Positions 7,626-17,873 of a stretch of DNA of 64,000 bases are shown here, one piece after another. Each line of letters starts with the position of its first letter. The first letter of the stretch is position 1. A program made the position numbers and the translations under genes. Origin of the DNA: Affinirhizobium lemnae. GTDB taxonomy: Bacteria > Pseudomonadota > Alphaproteobacteria > Rhizobiales > Rhizobiaceae. The stretch lies in contig NZ_JALJQZ010000005.1 of the NCBI RefSeq assembly GCF_022968395.1, forward strand, positions 1-64,000, read 5' to 3'. The notes under the pieces were generated by a model, which did no database searches, was not told where the DNA came from, and saw only the letters and a program-made list of their open reading frames with translations.

Positions 7626-7651
7626 CTTCGTTATGGTCAGGGTCGAAAGGC

Positions 7652-8686
7652 TCAGGCAGCAGCCGAAGCAGCCGTCGGGACTTCTGCGATCGTTGCCAGA
7701 ACGCGCGAAGCGATCTGGTACGGGCAACCCTGTGAGTTCGGACGACGGTCTTCCAGGTAACCCTTATAGCCGTTGTTGACGAAGGAATGCGGAACGCGGA
7801 TGGAGGCGCCACGGTCGGCAACGCCGTAGGAGAACTTGTTCCACGGAGCTGTTTCATGCTTGCCGGTCAGGCGCAGGTGGTTGTCCGGGCCGTAAACGTC
7901 GATGTGCTCTTTCCAGTTCTTGGCAAAGGCTGCCATGAGCGCTTCGAAATATTCCTTGCCGCCAACTTCACGCATGTAGGTCGTGGAGAAGTTGCAGTGC
8001 ATGCCCGAGCCGTTCCAGTCCGTATCGCCGAGCGGCTTGCAGTGGAATTCGACGTCGATGCCATACTTTTCGCAAAGACGAAGCAGCAGGTAGCGCGCAA
8101 CCCAGATCTGGTCGGCAGCCTTCTTGGAGCCCTTGCCGAATACCTGGAATTCCCACTGGCCCTTGGCCACTTCGGCATTGATGCCTTCGTGGTTGATGCC
8201 GGCAGCGAGGCAGAGGTCGAGATGCTCTTCGACGATCTCGCGCGCAACGGAACCAACATTCTTGTAGCCGACGCCCGTGTAGTAAGGACCCTGCGGAGCC
8301 GGATAACCCTGCTCAGGGAAGCCGAGCGGACGGCCGTTCTCGTAGAAGAAGTATTCCTGCTCGAAACCGAACCAGGCGCCATCGTCGTCGAGGATCGTTG
8401 CGCGGCTGTTCGACGGATGCGGCGTAACGCCATCCGGCATCATGACTTCGCACATAACGAGAGCGCCGTTCGTACGGGCAGGATCGGGATAGATCGCAAC
8501 CGGCTTCAGAACGCAATCGGAGCTATGACCTTCGGCCTGCATCGTCGAAGAGCCATCGAAGCCCCAAAGCGGCAGCTGCTCAAGCGTCGGGAATGTATCG
8601 AATTCCTTGATTTGGGTCTTGCCGCGAAGGTTTGCCACCGGCTTGTAACCATCCAGCCAAATGTACTCGAGCTTGTATTTCGTCAT
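7652..8686 (-). CDS. glnII: Glutamine synthetase II (eukaryote-type)
   Basis: 344 aa cytosolic enzyme making glutamine from glutamate, ammonia and ATP. It begins MTKYKLEYIWLDGYKP and carries the GSII signatures WGFDGSSTMQAEG, the ATP/glutamate-site segment TDWNGSGMHCNFST, and the RPNSQGCPYQIASR end. Its length and opening match the heat-labile GSII of rhizobia and are shorter than GlnA (about 470 aa). It is not adenylylated in the known family; control is transcriptional through NtrC/sigma-54 and translational through GstI. A sigma-54 promoter lies at 8778-8793 and a gstI-like gene is divergent. The open frame continues upstream of the ATG but is noncoding leader. Confidence 0.95.
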   Translation of the reverse strand: MTKYKLEYIWLDGYKPVANLRGKTQIKEFDTFPTLEQLPLWGFDGSSTMQAEGHSSDCVLKPVAIYPDPARTNGALVMCEVMMPDGVTPHPSNSRATILDDDGAWFGFEQEYFFYENGRPLGFPEQGYPAPQGPYYTGVGYKNVGSVAREIVEEHLDLCLAAGINHEGINAEVAKGQWEFQVFGKGSKKAADQIWVARYLLLRLCEKYGIDVEFHCKPLGDTDWNGSGMHCNFSTTYMREVGGKEYFEALMAAFAKNWKEHIDVYGPDNHLRLTGKHETAPWNKFSYGVADRGASIRVPHSFVNNGYKGYLEDRRPNSQGCPYQIASRVLATIAEVPTAASAAA

Positions 8687-8777
8687 AGTGATCTCTCGTT
8701 TCTTATGCTGCGCGTTGTGAGCACATCCTGTTTCGCGCTTCCCTTCATGGGCGCACCGCCAGGAATGCCCATAGCAA

Positions 8778-8793
8778 TGCATAAGCCGTGCCA
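8778..8793 (-). promoter_or_regulatory. Sigma-54 (RpoN) promoter of glnII
   Basis: On the minus strand the sequence reads TGGCACGGCTTATGCA. This matches the TGGCACG-N4-TTGC consensus with one mismatch and has the required GG-N10-GC spacing. It is about 90 bp upstream of the glnII ATG. It agrees with the known NtrC/RpoN control of rhizobial glnII; I did not locate NtrC enhancer sites. Confidence 0.8.
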
Positions 8794-9082
8794 GTTTGAA
8801 TCGAGCCCCGCGACTCGTTGCATCGAACAAGTTCTGCACGCCGCGAGAACTCTCGAGCGAGGACAAGAGGAACTCCTCCGATCCTATGCCGTTATCAAAT
8901 GGAGGCAGGGGCGAGATTACAGAAGCGGCGAACGCATACAGCCAGATTGCCACTTGCGTTTTGCGCAAAAATAATGCATTCTGAACAAAATAAACGCACC
9001 CAAAATGGTGCAAATTAAAGCATAAAGCATAAAAATTAGGCAAAAGCATATCCGGACGGAAAAATGCACCAAGGATAAGACC

Positions 9083-9286
9083 ATGACGACAGCAAGCCCC
9101 GAGCATACAGCACAGATCATTCAGTTTCCCGTTGGAGGCCTCAAAGGCCGCCGCGATTTCATGGCGCGGATCGAGAAGAAGGCTGTGGAAGCCAACCCCG
9201 CGCTTTGCGATCTGGCTTTCGGTGGCGGCTGGTATCATGCCGAGGCGATCAAGGACTCTGCTCCTTCAGCAGGCAAGCCGTCCTGA
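9083..9286 (+). CDS. gstI: GstI-like DUF2735 small protein, putative translational inhibitor of glnII
   Basis: 67 aa, with AAGGAT 6 nt before the ATG. The segments AQIIQFPVGGLKGRRDF and FGGGWYHAEAI are typical of the rhizobial DUF2735 family. In Rhizobium leguminosarum a 63-aa protein, GstI, encoded divergently upstream of glnII, blocks glnII mRNA translation. Size, position and orientation here match. The symbol rests on that correspondence rather than on an alignment. Confidence 0.7.
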   Translation: MTTASPEHTAQIIQFPVGGLKGRRDFMARIEKKAVEANPALCDLAFGGGWYHAEAIKDSAPSAGKPS

Positions 9287-9329
9287 TTGATCTGCCTACT
9301 GAAAAGGCTAAATCGTCTAATTTTTAATC

Positions 9330-9363
9330 ATGAGCTGCGAAATTAAGCAATTTCGCAGCTCAT
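9330..9363 (+). terminator. Terminator after the gstI-like gene
   Basis: A perfect 15-bp inverted repeat (ATGAGCTGCGAAATT with its complement) surrounds a 4-nt loop and is followed by TCCTTTT, 44 bp after the gene's stop. Confidence 0.85.
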
Positions 9364-9647
9364 TCCTTTTGCAGCAGACGCGACCCGACTCTGAATGCAG
9401 CATCCCGCCCAAGGCTTTTGCAGCGCGAATTATAATTGGGCATTCGGCAAAACAAGGCGAATGGAAAATCTCTCACCTGCAAGATGAGCGCACGGCGATT
9501 TGCAGCGCATGGCTTGTCTCTACTGTGGTGAAGAGCTGCCCGCGCCTATCGGCAACTTGAAACACCTTGCTTTATTCTCCTGCATTGCACAAACTTGAAC
9601 CCGCAGTTCGGTGACGGGTATCTGTTTGCGGCCCGGCAAGGAGTTTC

Positions 9648-12600
9648 ATGTCCATCAAAGCCAGCATCTACCATCTTACGCATTATATGTATGACAAGCC
9701 GGTTCGATTGGGACCGCAGATCATCCGCCTGAAGCCCGCAGCCCATTCCCGAACGCGCGTTCTCAGCCATTCGCTTAAGGTGACCCCCGAAAATCACTTC
9801 GTAAATCTGCAGCAGGACCCTTACGGAAATTATCTCGCTCGCTTCGTGTTTCCGGACCCCGTGACGGAATTCAAGATCGAAGTTGACCTGATAGCCGACA
9901 TGACGGTCTACAACCCCTTCGACTTCTTTGTCGAAGAGGAAGCGACGAAGTGGCCCTTCGAATATCCTGAGAATCTGGTCGAGGATCTTTCGATCTATCG
10001 AAAGCCGGAGCCGACCGGCCCTCTCCTGACAAAGTTTCTTGAAACTATCGACAAGAGCCCACACCAGCCGACTGTTGATATGGTGGTGGCGCTGAACGCC
10101 CGCCTGCAACGCGAGATCGGCTATATCGTTCGCATGGAACCCGGCGTGCAGACGCCTGAAGAAACGCTGGAGCGCGCCAAGGGATCCTGCCGCGACACGA
10201 GCTGGCTTCTGGTGCAGATCCTGCGCCATCTTGGTTTGGCGGCACGCTTCGTTTCCGGTTACCTCATCCAGTTGACGCCGGATCTGAAGGCCCTCGACGG
10301 CCCCTCTGGCACTGAGGTGGATTTCACCGACCTGCATGCCTGGGCGGAGGTTTATCTTCCGGGCGCCGGTTGGGTGGGTCTGGACCCGACCTCGGGCCTG
10401 CTGACCGGCGAAAGCCACATTCCGCTGGCTGCTACCCCTCATTATAAGAACGCAGCCCCGATTTCCGGCGGTTATTACGGCGAGGCCGAAACCAGCTTCG
10501 ACTTCGATATGAAGGTCTCGCGCGTTGCCGAGCACCCGCGCATCACCAAGCCATTTTCCGATGAAAGCTGGGATGCGCTGAATGCACTGGGCGAACAGGT
10601 CGACGCCGTTCTCAAGGCGCAGGATGTGCGCCTCACCATGGGCGGCGAACCGACCTTCGTGTCCATTGATGACTTCCAGTCGGAGGAGTGGAACACCGCA
10701 GCCGTTGGCCCCACCAAGCGCGACCGTGCCGATGTGCTGATTCGCAAGCTGCGCGAGCGCTTCGCCCCTGGTGGTTTTCTGCATTATGGTCAGGGAAAAT
10801 GGTATCCGGGCGAAAGCCTACCGCGCTGGACGTTCTCGCTTTACTGGCGCAAGGACGGGTTACCGATCTGGTCGGACCCGGATTTGATCGCCGTCGAGAA
10901 GCGCGATCATAAAGTAACCCACGAAGACGCGGCAAGACTTCTTCAGGCGATTGCGCTGGAGCTGGACCTTTCGACAGAGAATGTCGCCCCTGCCTACGAA
11001 GATCCGGCAGAGTGGATCGTGCGGGAAGCAAACCTGCCCGAGAATGTCGATCCGGCCAATTCCAAGCTCAAAGACCCGGAGGAACGCAGCCGCATTGCAA
11101 AAGTCTTTTCCCAGGGGCTTAACAATCCGGCCGGTTATGTCCTGCCGGTTCAGGCCTGGCAGACGCGCGCTTCGGGCCGCAGCTGGGTCAGCGAAAAATG
11201 GCGTACGCGTCGCGGGCGGCTTTACCTCATTCCGGGCGACAGCCCTGTCGGCTTCCGCCTGCCGCTGAACTCGCTACCCTATATTGCGCCGTCCTGGTAT
11301 CCCTACATCAATCCGGTCGATCCAACCGTCGAGCGTCCGCCTCTTCCGGACTTCTCGACCGAGAAGGGCCGCGTCATGCCGGAGCATTCGCTGCGGCCCG
11401 ATATTACACAGCAGACCCAGCTCGGCCAATCCTATGAGGAAATCGGCGGACGCGTGCGCACGGCCATCTCCGTGGAAGTGCGCGATGGACGGGTCTGCGT
11501 CTTCATGCCGCCGACCGCCGCGCTGGAGGAATATCTCGATCTCATCGCCTCGGCGGAACGTGCGGCGAGGGCGCTCAATCTGCCGGTTCATATCGAGGGT
11601 TATACGCCACCGCATGATGAGCGGCTGAATGTCATCCGGGTTGCGCCAGATCCGGGTGTCATCGAGGTCAACATCCATCCGGCTTCCAACTGGAAGGAAT
11701 GCGTGGAGATCACCACCGCCATCTACGAAGAAGCCCGCCTGAGCCGTCTGGGTGCCGACAAGTTCATGATCGATGGCCGCCACACCGGCACCGGCGGTGG
11801 CAACCATGTGGTTGTAGGCGGCGCAAACCCGAACGACAGCCCCTTCCTGCGCAGGCCGGACCTTTTGAAGAGCCTTGTGCTGCACTGGCAGCGACACCCC
11901 TCCCTCTCCTATCTCTTCTCGGGCCTGTTCATCGGCCCGACCAGTCAGGCCCCACGTATCGACGAAGCTCGCCACGACAGCCTCTACGAGCTGGAAATCG
12001 CGCTGGCGCAGGTGCCGGCGCCCGGCCAAGGTGTGCCTCCCCTGCCCTGGCTGGTGGATCGCCTGTTCCGCAATCTCCTGACGGATGTCACTGGCAATAC
12101 CCATCGTTCGGAAATCTGCATCGACAAGCTGTTCTCCCCCGATGGCCCGACAGGACGCCTGGGCCTGGTCGAGTTCCGCGGTTTCGAAATGCCGCCGAAC
12201 GCACGCATGTCTTTGGCTCAGCAATTGCTGGTGCGGGCACTGATTGCGCGTTTCTGGAAGAACCCGGCACAGGGATCCTTCGTCCGATGGGGAACGGCGC
12301 TCGCCGACCGTTTCATGCTGCCGCACTTCGTCTGGGCAGATTTCATGGACGTTCTCGCCGATCTTCGTGACAACGGTTTCGATCTGCGCCCCGAATGGTT
12401 CACCGCCCAGCTGGAATTCCGATTCCCCTTCTTCGGCGAAGTGGAATATGAGGGCGCGAAACTGGAAATCCGGCAGGCGCTGGAGCCATGGCATGTCATG
12501 GGCGAACAGGGCGCAATCGGCGGCACCGTGCGTTACGTCGATTCCTCGGTCGAGCGTCTTCAGGTCCGGCTGGAGACCAGCAATCCATCGCGCTACCGCG

Positions 12601-12971
12601 TGGCATGCAATGGCCGCAATGTCCCACTTGCGTCGACAGGTGCGTCCGGGGTCGCCGTAGCCGGTGTCCGCTTCAAGGCATGGCAACCCGCATCGGGCCT
12701 GCACCCGGTTCTGCCCGTTAATTCGCCGCTCACTTTCGACATCTATGATACATGGTCGAACCGCTCAATCGGTGGCTGCGTCTACCATGTCGCTCATCCC
12801 GGAGGTCGCAATTACGAGACATTCCCGGTGAATGGCAACGAAGCGGAAGCAAGAAGGCTTGCGCGATTCGAACCTTGGGGGCATACGGCTGGCCGCTATA
12901 CGTTGATGGCAGAGCTGCCCTCCGCCGAATTCCCGCTGACGCTTGATCTGCGTCGGCCGATAGGAGTGTGA
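9648..12971 (+). CDS. Transglutaminase-like protein fused to DUF2126
   Basis: 1107 aa. The N-terminal beta domain (about 1-90) is the bacterial transglutaminase N-domain. The papain-like core follows, with Cys181 in GSCRDTSW, His230 in DLHAWAEV and Asp246 in GLDPTS, so the triad is intact. From about residue 300 to the end the sequence is DUF2126, starting near [16 protein letters not shown] and including [17 protein letters not shown]. No signal peptide, so cytosolic. First gene of a three-gene operon with an ATP-grasp/alpha-E protein and a second transglutaminase-like protein. Comparative genomics has linked this gene set to ATP-dependent amide or peptide bond formation and processing; substrate and product are unknown. 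Confidence 0.88.
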   Translation: MSIKASIYHLTHYMYDKPVRLGPQIIRLKPAAHSRTRVLSHSLKVTPENHFVNLQQDPYGNYLARFVFPDPVTEFKIEVDLIADMTVYNPFDFFVEEEATKWPFEYPENLVEDLSIYRKPEPTGPLLTKFLETIDKSPHQPTVDMVVALNARLQREIGYIVRMEPGVQTPEETLERAKGSCRDTSWLLVQILRHLGLAARFVSGYLIQLTPDLKALDGPSGTEVDFTDLHAWAEVYLPGAGWVGLDPTSGLLTGESHIPLAATPHYKNAAPISGGYYGEAETSFDFDMKVSRVAEHPRITKPFSDESWDALNALGEQVDAVLKAQDVRLTMGGEPTFVSIDDFQSEEWNTAAVGPTKRDRADVLIRKLRERFAPGGFLHYGQGKWYPGESLPRWTFSLYWRKDGLPIWSDPDLIAVEKRDHKVTHEDAARLLQAIALELDLSTENVAPAYEDPAEWIVREANLPENVDPANSKLKDPEERSRIAKVFSQGLNNPAGYVLPVQAWQTRASGRSWVSEKWRTRRGRLYLIPGDSPVGFRLPLNSLPYIAPSWYPYINPVDPTVERPPLPDFSTEKGRVMPEHSLRPDITQQTQLGQSYEEIGGRVRTAISVEVRDGRVCVFMPPTAALEEYLDLIASAERAARALNLPVHIEGYTPPHDERLNVIRVAPDPGVIEVNIHPASNWKECVEITTAIYEEARLSRLGADKFMIDGRHTGTGGGNHVVVGGANPNDSPFLRRPDLLKSLVLHWQRHPSLSYLFSGLFIGPTSQAPRIDEARHDSLYELEIALAQVPAPGQGVPPLPWLVDRLFRNLLTDVTGNTHRSEICIDKLFSPDGPTGRLGLVEFRGFEMPPNARMSLAQQLLVRALIARFWKNPAQGSFVRWGTALADRFMLPHFVWADFMDVLADLRDNGFDLRPEWFTAQLEFRFPFFGEVEYEGAKLEIRQALEPWHVMGEQGAIGGTVRYVDSSVERLQVRLETSNPSRYRVACNGRNVPLASTGASGVAVAGVRFKAWQPASGLHPVLPVNSPLTFDIYDTWSNRSIGGCVYHVAHPGGRNYETFPVNGNEAEARRLARFEPWGHTAGRYTLMAELPSAEFPLTLDLRRPIGV

Positions 12972-12972
12972 A

Positions 12973-15384
12973 TTGTCAGTGATCCCGGTAACAGAGCTGG
13001 ACTATGCAGCCGAGGCGGTGGAAGGAGATCCCATCCTCGGCTACCAGGCCTTGCCGGGCGTGTCTGACGAAATGCTGGATCGGGACGGTCAGATCCGTCC
13101 TGTCTGGCAGAACCTGATTTCCTCGCTCAGCTGCATGCCGGAAGGGGAATTGCACGAACGGTTTGCCCGCGCAGACCGCTACCTGCGCGATGCGGGCGTC
13201 TTCTATCGCTCTTACGCCGGACAGGGAAGCGCCGAGCGCGCCTGGCCAATCTCGCACGTTCCGGTCGTGATCGATGGCAAGGAGTGGAAGAAGGTCTCGG
13301 AAGGGCTTATCCAGCGCGCAGACCTGCTGGAGAAGATCGTTTCCGATATTTATGGCGAGAACCGGCTGGTGCGCGAAGGCATTCTGCCACCTGCGCTGAT
13401 TGCTTCAAACCCGGAGTTCCTGAGACCTCTGGTCGGTATCAAGCCATCCAGCGGCTATCATCTGCATTTCTGCTCATTCGAGATCGGTCGTGGACCGGAC
13501 GGCAACTGGTGGGTTCTGGCAGATCGCACACAAGCGCCCTCCGGTGCCGGTTTCGCATTGGAAAACCGCGTTGCGACTACTCGCGCTTTCTCCGAAATCT
13601 ATGGCGAAAGCCATGTCCATCGACTTGCCTCCTTCTTCGGAGCGTTTCGCGATGCGCTGCAGGCACAGAAACGGTATCCGGATGACCGGATCGCCGTTCT
13701 GACCCCCGGCCCGGCCAACGAAACCTATTTCGAACATGCCTATATTGCCCGCTATCTCGGCTTCATGCTGCTGGAAGGCGAGGATCTCACCGTCGTCAAC
13801 AACAGGGTCATGGTGCGCACCGTCGCAGGCCTCAAACCTGTCAGCGTTCTCTGGCGCCGTCTCGACGCGCCTTACGCCGATCCGCTGGAGCTGAACCAGA
13901 ATTCACACATCGGCACGCCGGGAATGGTGGAAGCGCTGCGCTCCGGCTCCGTAACAATCGTCAACGGGCTCGGCTCGGGTATCCTGGAAACGCGCGCACT
14001 TCTCGCATTCACGCCAACCATTTGCCGCCATCTGCTCGGCGAAGAGCTCAAGCTGCCCTCAATAGCTACCTGGTGGTGCGGCCAGAAAAGCGAGCGCCAG
14101 CACGTGGCGGAAAACATCGAGAAGATGGTGATCGGACCCGCCTATTCCCGTGCACCCTTCTTTGACGACAACAACCAGTCGGTTCTGGGCGCGACCCGCA
14201 AGGGCGGCAAGCAATCCGTTGAAGACTGGCTGAATGCCGCAGGCGGCAAGCTGGTGGGTCAGGAAGCGGTGACGCTTTCAACGACACCGGCCTACGTCAA
14301 CGGCAAGCTGATGCCCCGCCCAATGTCCTTGCGCGTTTTTGCAGCACGCACCGAAAATGGCTGGCAAATCATGCCCGGCGGCTTTGCCCGCATTGGCTCT
14401 GGCGACGATGTGGCTGCGATTGCCATGCAGGCTGGTGGAACCGCTGCAGACGTCTGGATCGTATCCGACAAGCCGGTTGAAAAGCCATCGCTCCTGCCGC
14501 CGGAAGAAAGCTTCTCCCGCAACATGCCGGGCAGCCTGCCGAGCCGCGCCGCCGACAATCTGTTCTGGCTTGGCCGCTACATCGAGCGGGCGGAAGGTGC
14601 GCTGCGAATCCTTCGGTCGTGGCATATGCGCTATGCCGAAAGCGCCGATCCTGAACAGCCGCTGCTGGCCGATGTCTCGCGCTATCTCAAAGGCGTCGAT
14701 ATCGACATGGTGAAGGCGGTGCCGCTGCCGCTCATTCGCAACATCGACAGCGCGATCTACTCCGCCAGCAATATCCGTGATCGCTTCTCGCCCGATGGCT
14801 GGCTGGCGCTGAACGATCTGGCAAAGACAGCGCGCCGCTTCCATGAGGGCGTTCAGCACGGCGACGATGCCGCCCATGCGATGACGGTGCTCCTGCGCAA
14901 GCTGGCGGGCTTTGCCGGTCTTGTGCACGAAAACATGTATCGCTTCACCGGTTGGCGCTTCCTGTCCATTGGTCGCTATCTGGAGCGCGGCCTGCACATG
15001 ACGCGTCTGCTAGGTCACATGTCCGGGCCCGACGCACCGGACGGCGCGCTGGATATGCTGCTGGAGATCGGCGACAGCGTGATGACCCACCGCCGCCGCT
15101 ACAATGTGAACACCGCTCGCCTGACGGTGACCGATCTTCTGGCACTCGATCCGCTCAACCCACGCTCCGTCCTTTTCCAGCTGAACGAGATCCGTACGGA
15201 AGTCGAGCAATTGCCGCATCCCTATGGCACTGGCCAGATGTCGGCGCTGGACCGGGAATCCATGCGCCTGCATTCCGGTCTCGCGGTCATGACGCCGGAG
15301 GCAATGACACCGGATGTCTACGAGCGTCTTGAGGCAGAAATGGAGAAACTCTCCGATCTGCTTGCGCAAACCTATTTCGGATAA
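12973..15384 (+). CDS. Circularly permuted ATP-grasp protein fused to an alpha-E domain
   Basis: 803 aa. The TTG start at 12973 lies one base after the previous stop, with AGGAG at good spacing. Residues about 40-480 are a circularly permuted type-2 ATP-grasp region (GIKPSSGYHLHFCSFEIGR, WWVLADRTQAPSGAG, VVNNRVMVRTVAG). Residues about 515-800 are the helical alpha-E domain, starting SRAADNLFWLGRYIERAEGA. In many bacteria these are separate adjacent genes; here they are fused. ATP-grasp enzymes join carboxylates to amines through an acyl phosphate, so a ligase role is the family expectation. The alpha-E function is unknown. It presumably works with the two flanking transglutaminase-like proteins. 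Confidence 0.88.
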   Translation: MSVIPVTELDYAAEAVEGDPILGYQALPGVSDEMLDRDGQIRPVWQNLISSLSCMPEGELHERFARADRYLRDAGVFYRSYAGQGSAERAWPISHVPVVIDGKEWKKVSEGLIQRADLLEKIVSDIYGENRLVREGILPPALIASNPEFLRPLVGIKPSSGYHLHFCSFEIGRGPDGNWWVLADRTQAPSGAGFALENRVATTRAFSEIYGESHVHRLASFFGAFRDALQAQKRYPDDRIAVLTPGPANETYFEHAYIARYLGFMLLEGEDLTVVNNRVMVRTVAGLKPVSVLWRRLDAPYADPLELNQNSHIGTPGMVEALRSGSVTIVNGLGSGILETRALLAFTPTICRHLLGEELKLPSIATWWCGQKSERQHVAENIEKMVIGPAYSRAPFFDDNNQSVLGATRKGGKQSVEDWLNAAGGKLVGQEAVTLSTTPAYVNGKLMPRPMSLRVFAARTENGWQIMPGGFARIGSGDDVAAIAMQAGGTAADVWIVSDKPVEKPSLLPPEESFSRNMPGSLPSRAADNLFWLGRYIERAEGALRILRSWHMRYAESADPEQPLLADVSRYLKGVDIDMVKAVPLPLIRNIDSAIYSASNIRDRFSPDGWLALNDLAKTARRFHEGVQHGDDAAHAMTVLLRKLAGFAGLVHENMYRFTGWRFLSIGRYLERGLHMTRLLGHMSGPDAPDGALDMLLEIGDSVMTHRRRYNVNTARLTVTDLLALDPLNPRSVLFQLNEIRTEVEQLPHPYGTGQMSALDRESMRLHSGLAVMTPEAMTPDVYERLEAEMEKLSDLLAQTYFG

Positions 15385-15387
15385 CCC

Positions 15388-16266
15388 ATGCTTTACGATA
15401 TCTCGCTCCACATGGGCTATCTTTATGACACGCCCGCCTCGGGAGCTCGCCACATCCTTCGCCTTTTGCCGCTCTCGATCCCGGACCGGCAGCGCCTGAT
15501 TGCCGGTTCGGTCACCGTTGCCCCGACTGCGGAAGAGCGCAGCGACTTCATCGATTTCTTCGGACAGCAGGCAACCTCCATTTTTCTGCGCGCACAGCAC
15601 GAGAAACTCGACATTCGAATGCAGGCGCGCGTGATGGTAGAGGCCGCACCGCTGACGGCAGATCTGTCGCCACAGCTGAAGGATCTGGCGGTGGAGCTTG
15701 CCGAGATTCGCTCGATCGATCCCCACGCGCCGCATCATTTCACCGGCCAGAGCCCGCGACTGCCAGACAATGCTGAGATCGCAGCCTTTGCACGAGAAAC
15801 CGCAAAAGCGGGTCAGACCGTGCGGGAGATCGCGAACCTGCTTTGCGCGCGCATCTTCAAGGAATTCAAGTACGACGCCGAAGCAACGACCGTGGACACG
15901 ACCCCGGCGGAGGCTTTCAAGCTGAAGCGCGGCGTCTGCCAGGACTTCAGCCACATCATGATCGTGGCGCTTAGAAGTCTGGGAATTCCGGCCGGTTATG
16001 TGAGCGGCTTCCTGCGCACCATTCCGCCACCAGGCAAGGCGCGTCTGGAAGGAGCCGACGCCATGCATGCCTGGGTGCGCATCTGGTGTGGAAAATCGAC
16101 CGGCTACATAGAGCTTGATCCGACCAACAACATTCCCGCAGGAGCAGATCATATCGTCGTCGGCTATGGACGCGACTATGCCGACGTCGCACCCGTTGTG
16201 GGTGTTCTCAAATCCTACGGTACGCATCGCACTGTCCAAGCGGTGGATGTCATTCCAGTAAGCTAG
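15388..16266 (+). CDS. Second transglutaminase-like protein of the ATP-grasp operon
   Basis: 292 aa, starting 3 bp after the ATP-grasp/alpha-E gene. It has a bacterial transglutaminase N-domain (about 1-90) and a core with an intact triad: Cys184 in RGVCQDFSH, His227 in DAMHAWVR and Asp244 in ELDPTN. No signal peptide. The family includes both cysteine peptidases and amide-forming enzymes. In this gene set it is a candidate to cleave or transfer the product of the ATP-grasp ligase (inference). It ends the operon; the next gene is 115 bp away. Confidence 0.88.
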   Translation: MLYDISLHMGYLYDTPASGARHILRLLPLSIPDRQRLIAGSVTVAPTAEERSDFIDFFGQQATSIFLRAQHEKLDIRMQARVMVEAAPLTADLSPQLKDLAVELAEIRSIDPHAPHHFTGQSPRLPDNAEIAAFARETAKAGQTVREIANLLCARIFKEFKYDAEATTVDTTPAEAFKLKRGVCQDFSHIMIVALRSLGIPAGYVSGFLRTIPPPGKARLEGADAMHAWVRIWCGKSTGYIELDPTNNIPAGADHIVVGYGRDYADVAPVVGVLKSYGTHRTVQAVDVIPVS

Positions 16267-16380
16267 CGAAACGCCTCAAATCTGGCCGGTTAGCTAAAAG
16301 TTGAACGATACAATTAGGAGTTTAGTCAGCCCTCATCGATAGACGTTAACCTGTTCTAATGAATGGGACGGACCGAAGCG

Positions 16381-17646
16381 ATGAACCGCTCAACCTGCAG
16401 AGATCTGCTTGCCGAGGAAACCGGCAACTTCGCAATAATGACGGCCATACTGCTGCCGCTGACGATTGGCGTGGGCGGTGTCGCCCTGGACCTCACCAAT
16501 GTGATGCGCGAGAAGGCCGAGATCCAGAATATCGCGGATGCCGCAACCCTGTCTGCAGCATCCAAAATGTCCAAGGACGACATTACCGAAGCTGAAGCCA
16601 CGAAGATGGCAAACGACGAGATGGTGGGCCAGTATCTGGCCAATCTCGAGGCAAGCGGCCTTTCCGCAGAGGAAAGAGCCGCCGCCAAGGCCGACCTTCA
16701 GAAAAATATGAATACCGGGGCAACCATCACGTCGACCGGCGGCACCAGCAAGAATTTCGAAGTTCGGATGAACCTCAAGGCAAACGTGCAACTAAGCGGC
16801 CTGACGCGTATTCTGGGCTTTGAAAAAATCCCGATTTCTATTTCCAGCATTTCGGCCAGCGCCCGCGAAGGCAACGCGCTTTCCATGTATCTGGTACTGG
16901 ACGAGTCTGGCTCCATGGCCTGGGATACGACAACAGTCGATCCGCTCAAGCCGACCAGGACTGTGACCGGCTGGTATCAATGCGGCACTTATCAGTGCTG
17001 GGGCAACTATCAGGTTACAAACTACGTCACCAAGATCGCTGCGCTGAAAACAGCGGCAGGCGTGATGATGACCGAGCTTCTGAAGGCCGCCGCACCTGAT
17101 CTGAGCAATGCAACGGCGCAGGAAACGGAAGCCATGAAGCTGATCAGAATCGGGGCCGTTTCCTACACGCACGAAACCAAGACCGAGCAGAAACCAGCCT
17201 GGGGAACGACGACTGCCAGGAGTTACGTTGCTGCTCTTCCGACTGTACCGGTAGGGGGAACGGACGCAAGTGGAGCAATGGCTATGGCCTATGCAGATCT
17301 TCAGAAGGCAAATCCGACAGAGGAAGCTCAGCACAAGGCCAAAAAGAACTTCGGCTTTTCGCGCTTCATCGTGCTGATGACCGATGGTGAAATGACCGGT
17401 TACAGCAATGCCTGGAACAAGGGCATCGATGACAAGGTTCGTGCCGCATGCACGCAAGCCAAAGCGGACGGTATTACCGTCTTTACGGTTGCCTTCATGG
17501 CGCCGGACAAGGGTAAGGATCTGCTGCAGGCCTGCGCCAGCAACAAGGAAAGCTACTACGAGTCGTCAAATATGGCCGATCTCGTGGCTGCATTCGGTGA
17601 CATTGGGCGAAAGGCAGCCAAGACACAAACGCGCTTGACAAACTAA
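16381..17646 (+). CDS. Orphan TadG-like protein with a von Willebrand factor A domain
   Basis: 421 aa from the ATG at 16381; an in-frame ATG at 16363 is an alternative. A short cytoplasmic N-terminus (LAEETGNFAIM) leads into one membrane segment (about 20-40), the TadE/TadG anchor pattern. A helical linker follows, then a vWA domain from about residue 168 with the metal-site motif DESGS (Asp174) and a later MTDGEM. TadG proteins assemble Flp pili, but no other tad gene is nearby, so it may serve a different envelope function. Monocistronic with its own terminator. Confidence 0.8.
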   Translation: MNRSTCRDLLAEETGNFAIMTAILLPLTIGVGGVALDLTNVMREKAEIQNIADAATLSAASKMSKDDITEAEATKMANDEMVGQYLANLEASGLSAEERAAAKADLQKNMNTGATITSTGGTSKNFEVRMNLKANVQLSGLTRILGFEKIPISISSISASAREGNALSMYLVLDESGSMAWDTTTVDPLKPTRTVTGWYQCGTYQCWGNYQVTNYVTKIAALKTAAGVMMTELLKAAAPDLSNATAQETEAMKLIRIGAVSYTHETKTEQKPAWGTTTARSYVAALPTVPVGGTDASGAMAMAYADLQKANPTEEAQHKAKKNFGFSRFIVLMTDGEMTGYSNAWNKGIDDKVRAACTQAKADGITVFTVAFMAPDKGKDLLQACASNKESYYESSNMADLVAAFGDIGRKAAKTQTRLTN

Positions 17647-17672
17647 TACAACACGCACTTCTGAGGATTTAC

Positions 17673-17708
17673 AGGCGCTTGCAAAGATGCGAGCGCCTTT
17701 CCGTTTTT
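17673..17708 (+). terminator. Terminator after the TadG-like gene
   Basis: AGGCGCT and AGCGCCT arms with extra inner TGC/GCG pairing, followed by TTTCCGTTTTT. Confidence 0.75.
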
Positions 17709-17873
17709 CTTCAAGAGCTTGCTAGACCAAAGCGCTTTGAAAAACTCTAACAAACCCTATTGCGACCGTTGAACGCATGTGCATCATAACGATTAAATTC
17801 GACGTTGAAGAAAAGGCCATATTCTGAACCGAACGCCTCCTCCACCGTTCCCTCCAGCAAAGTTGGCAACCCA

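Noticed and set aside
8687-9238. N-terminal extension of glnII upstream of its ATG
   Set aside because: The frame happens to be open, but GSII begins MTKYKLEYIWL and the sigma-54 promoter lies within the supposed extension.
11274-12704. 476-codon open frame antisense to the transglutaminase-DUF2126 gene
   Set aside because: Mirror image of strong codon bias in a certain gene; no start signal or domain.
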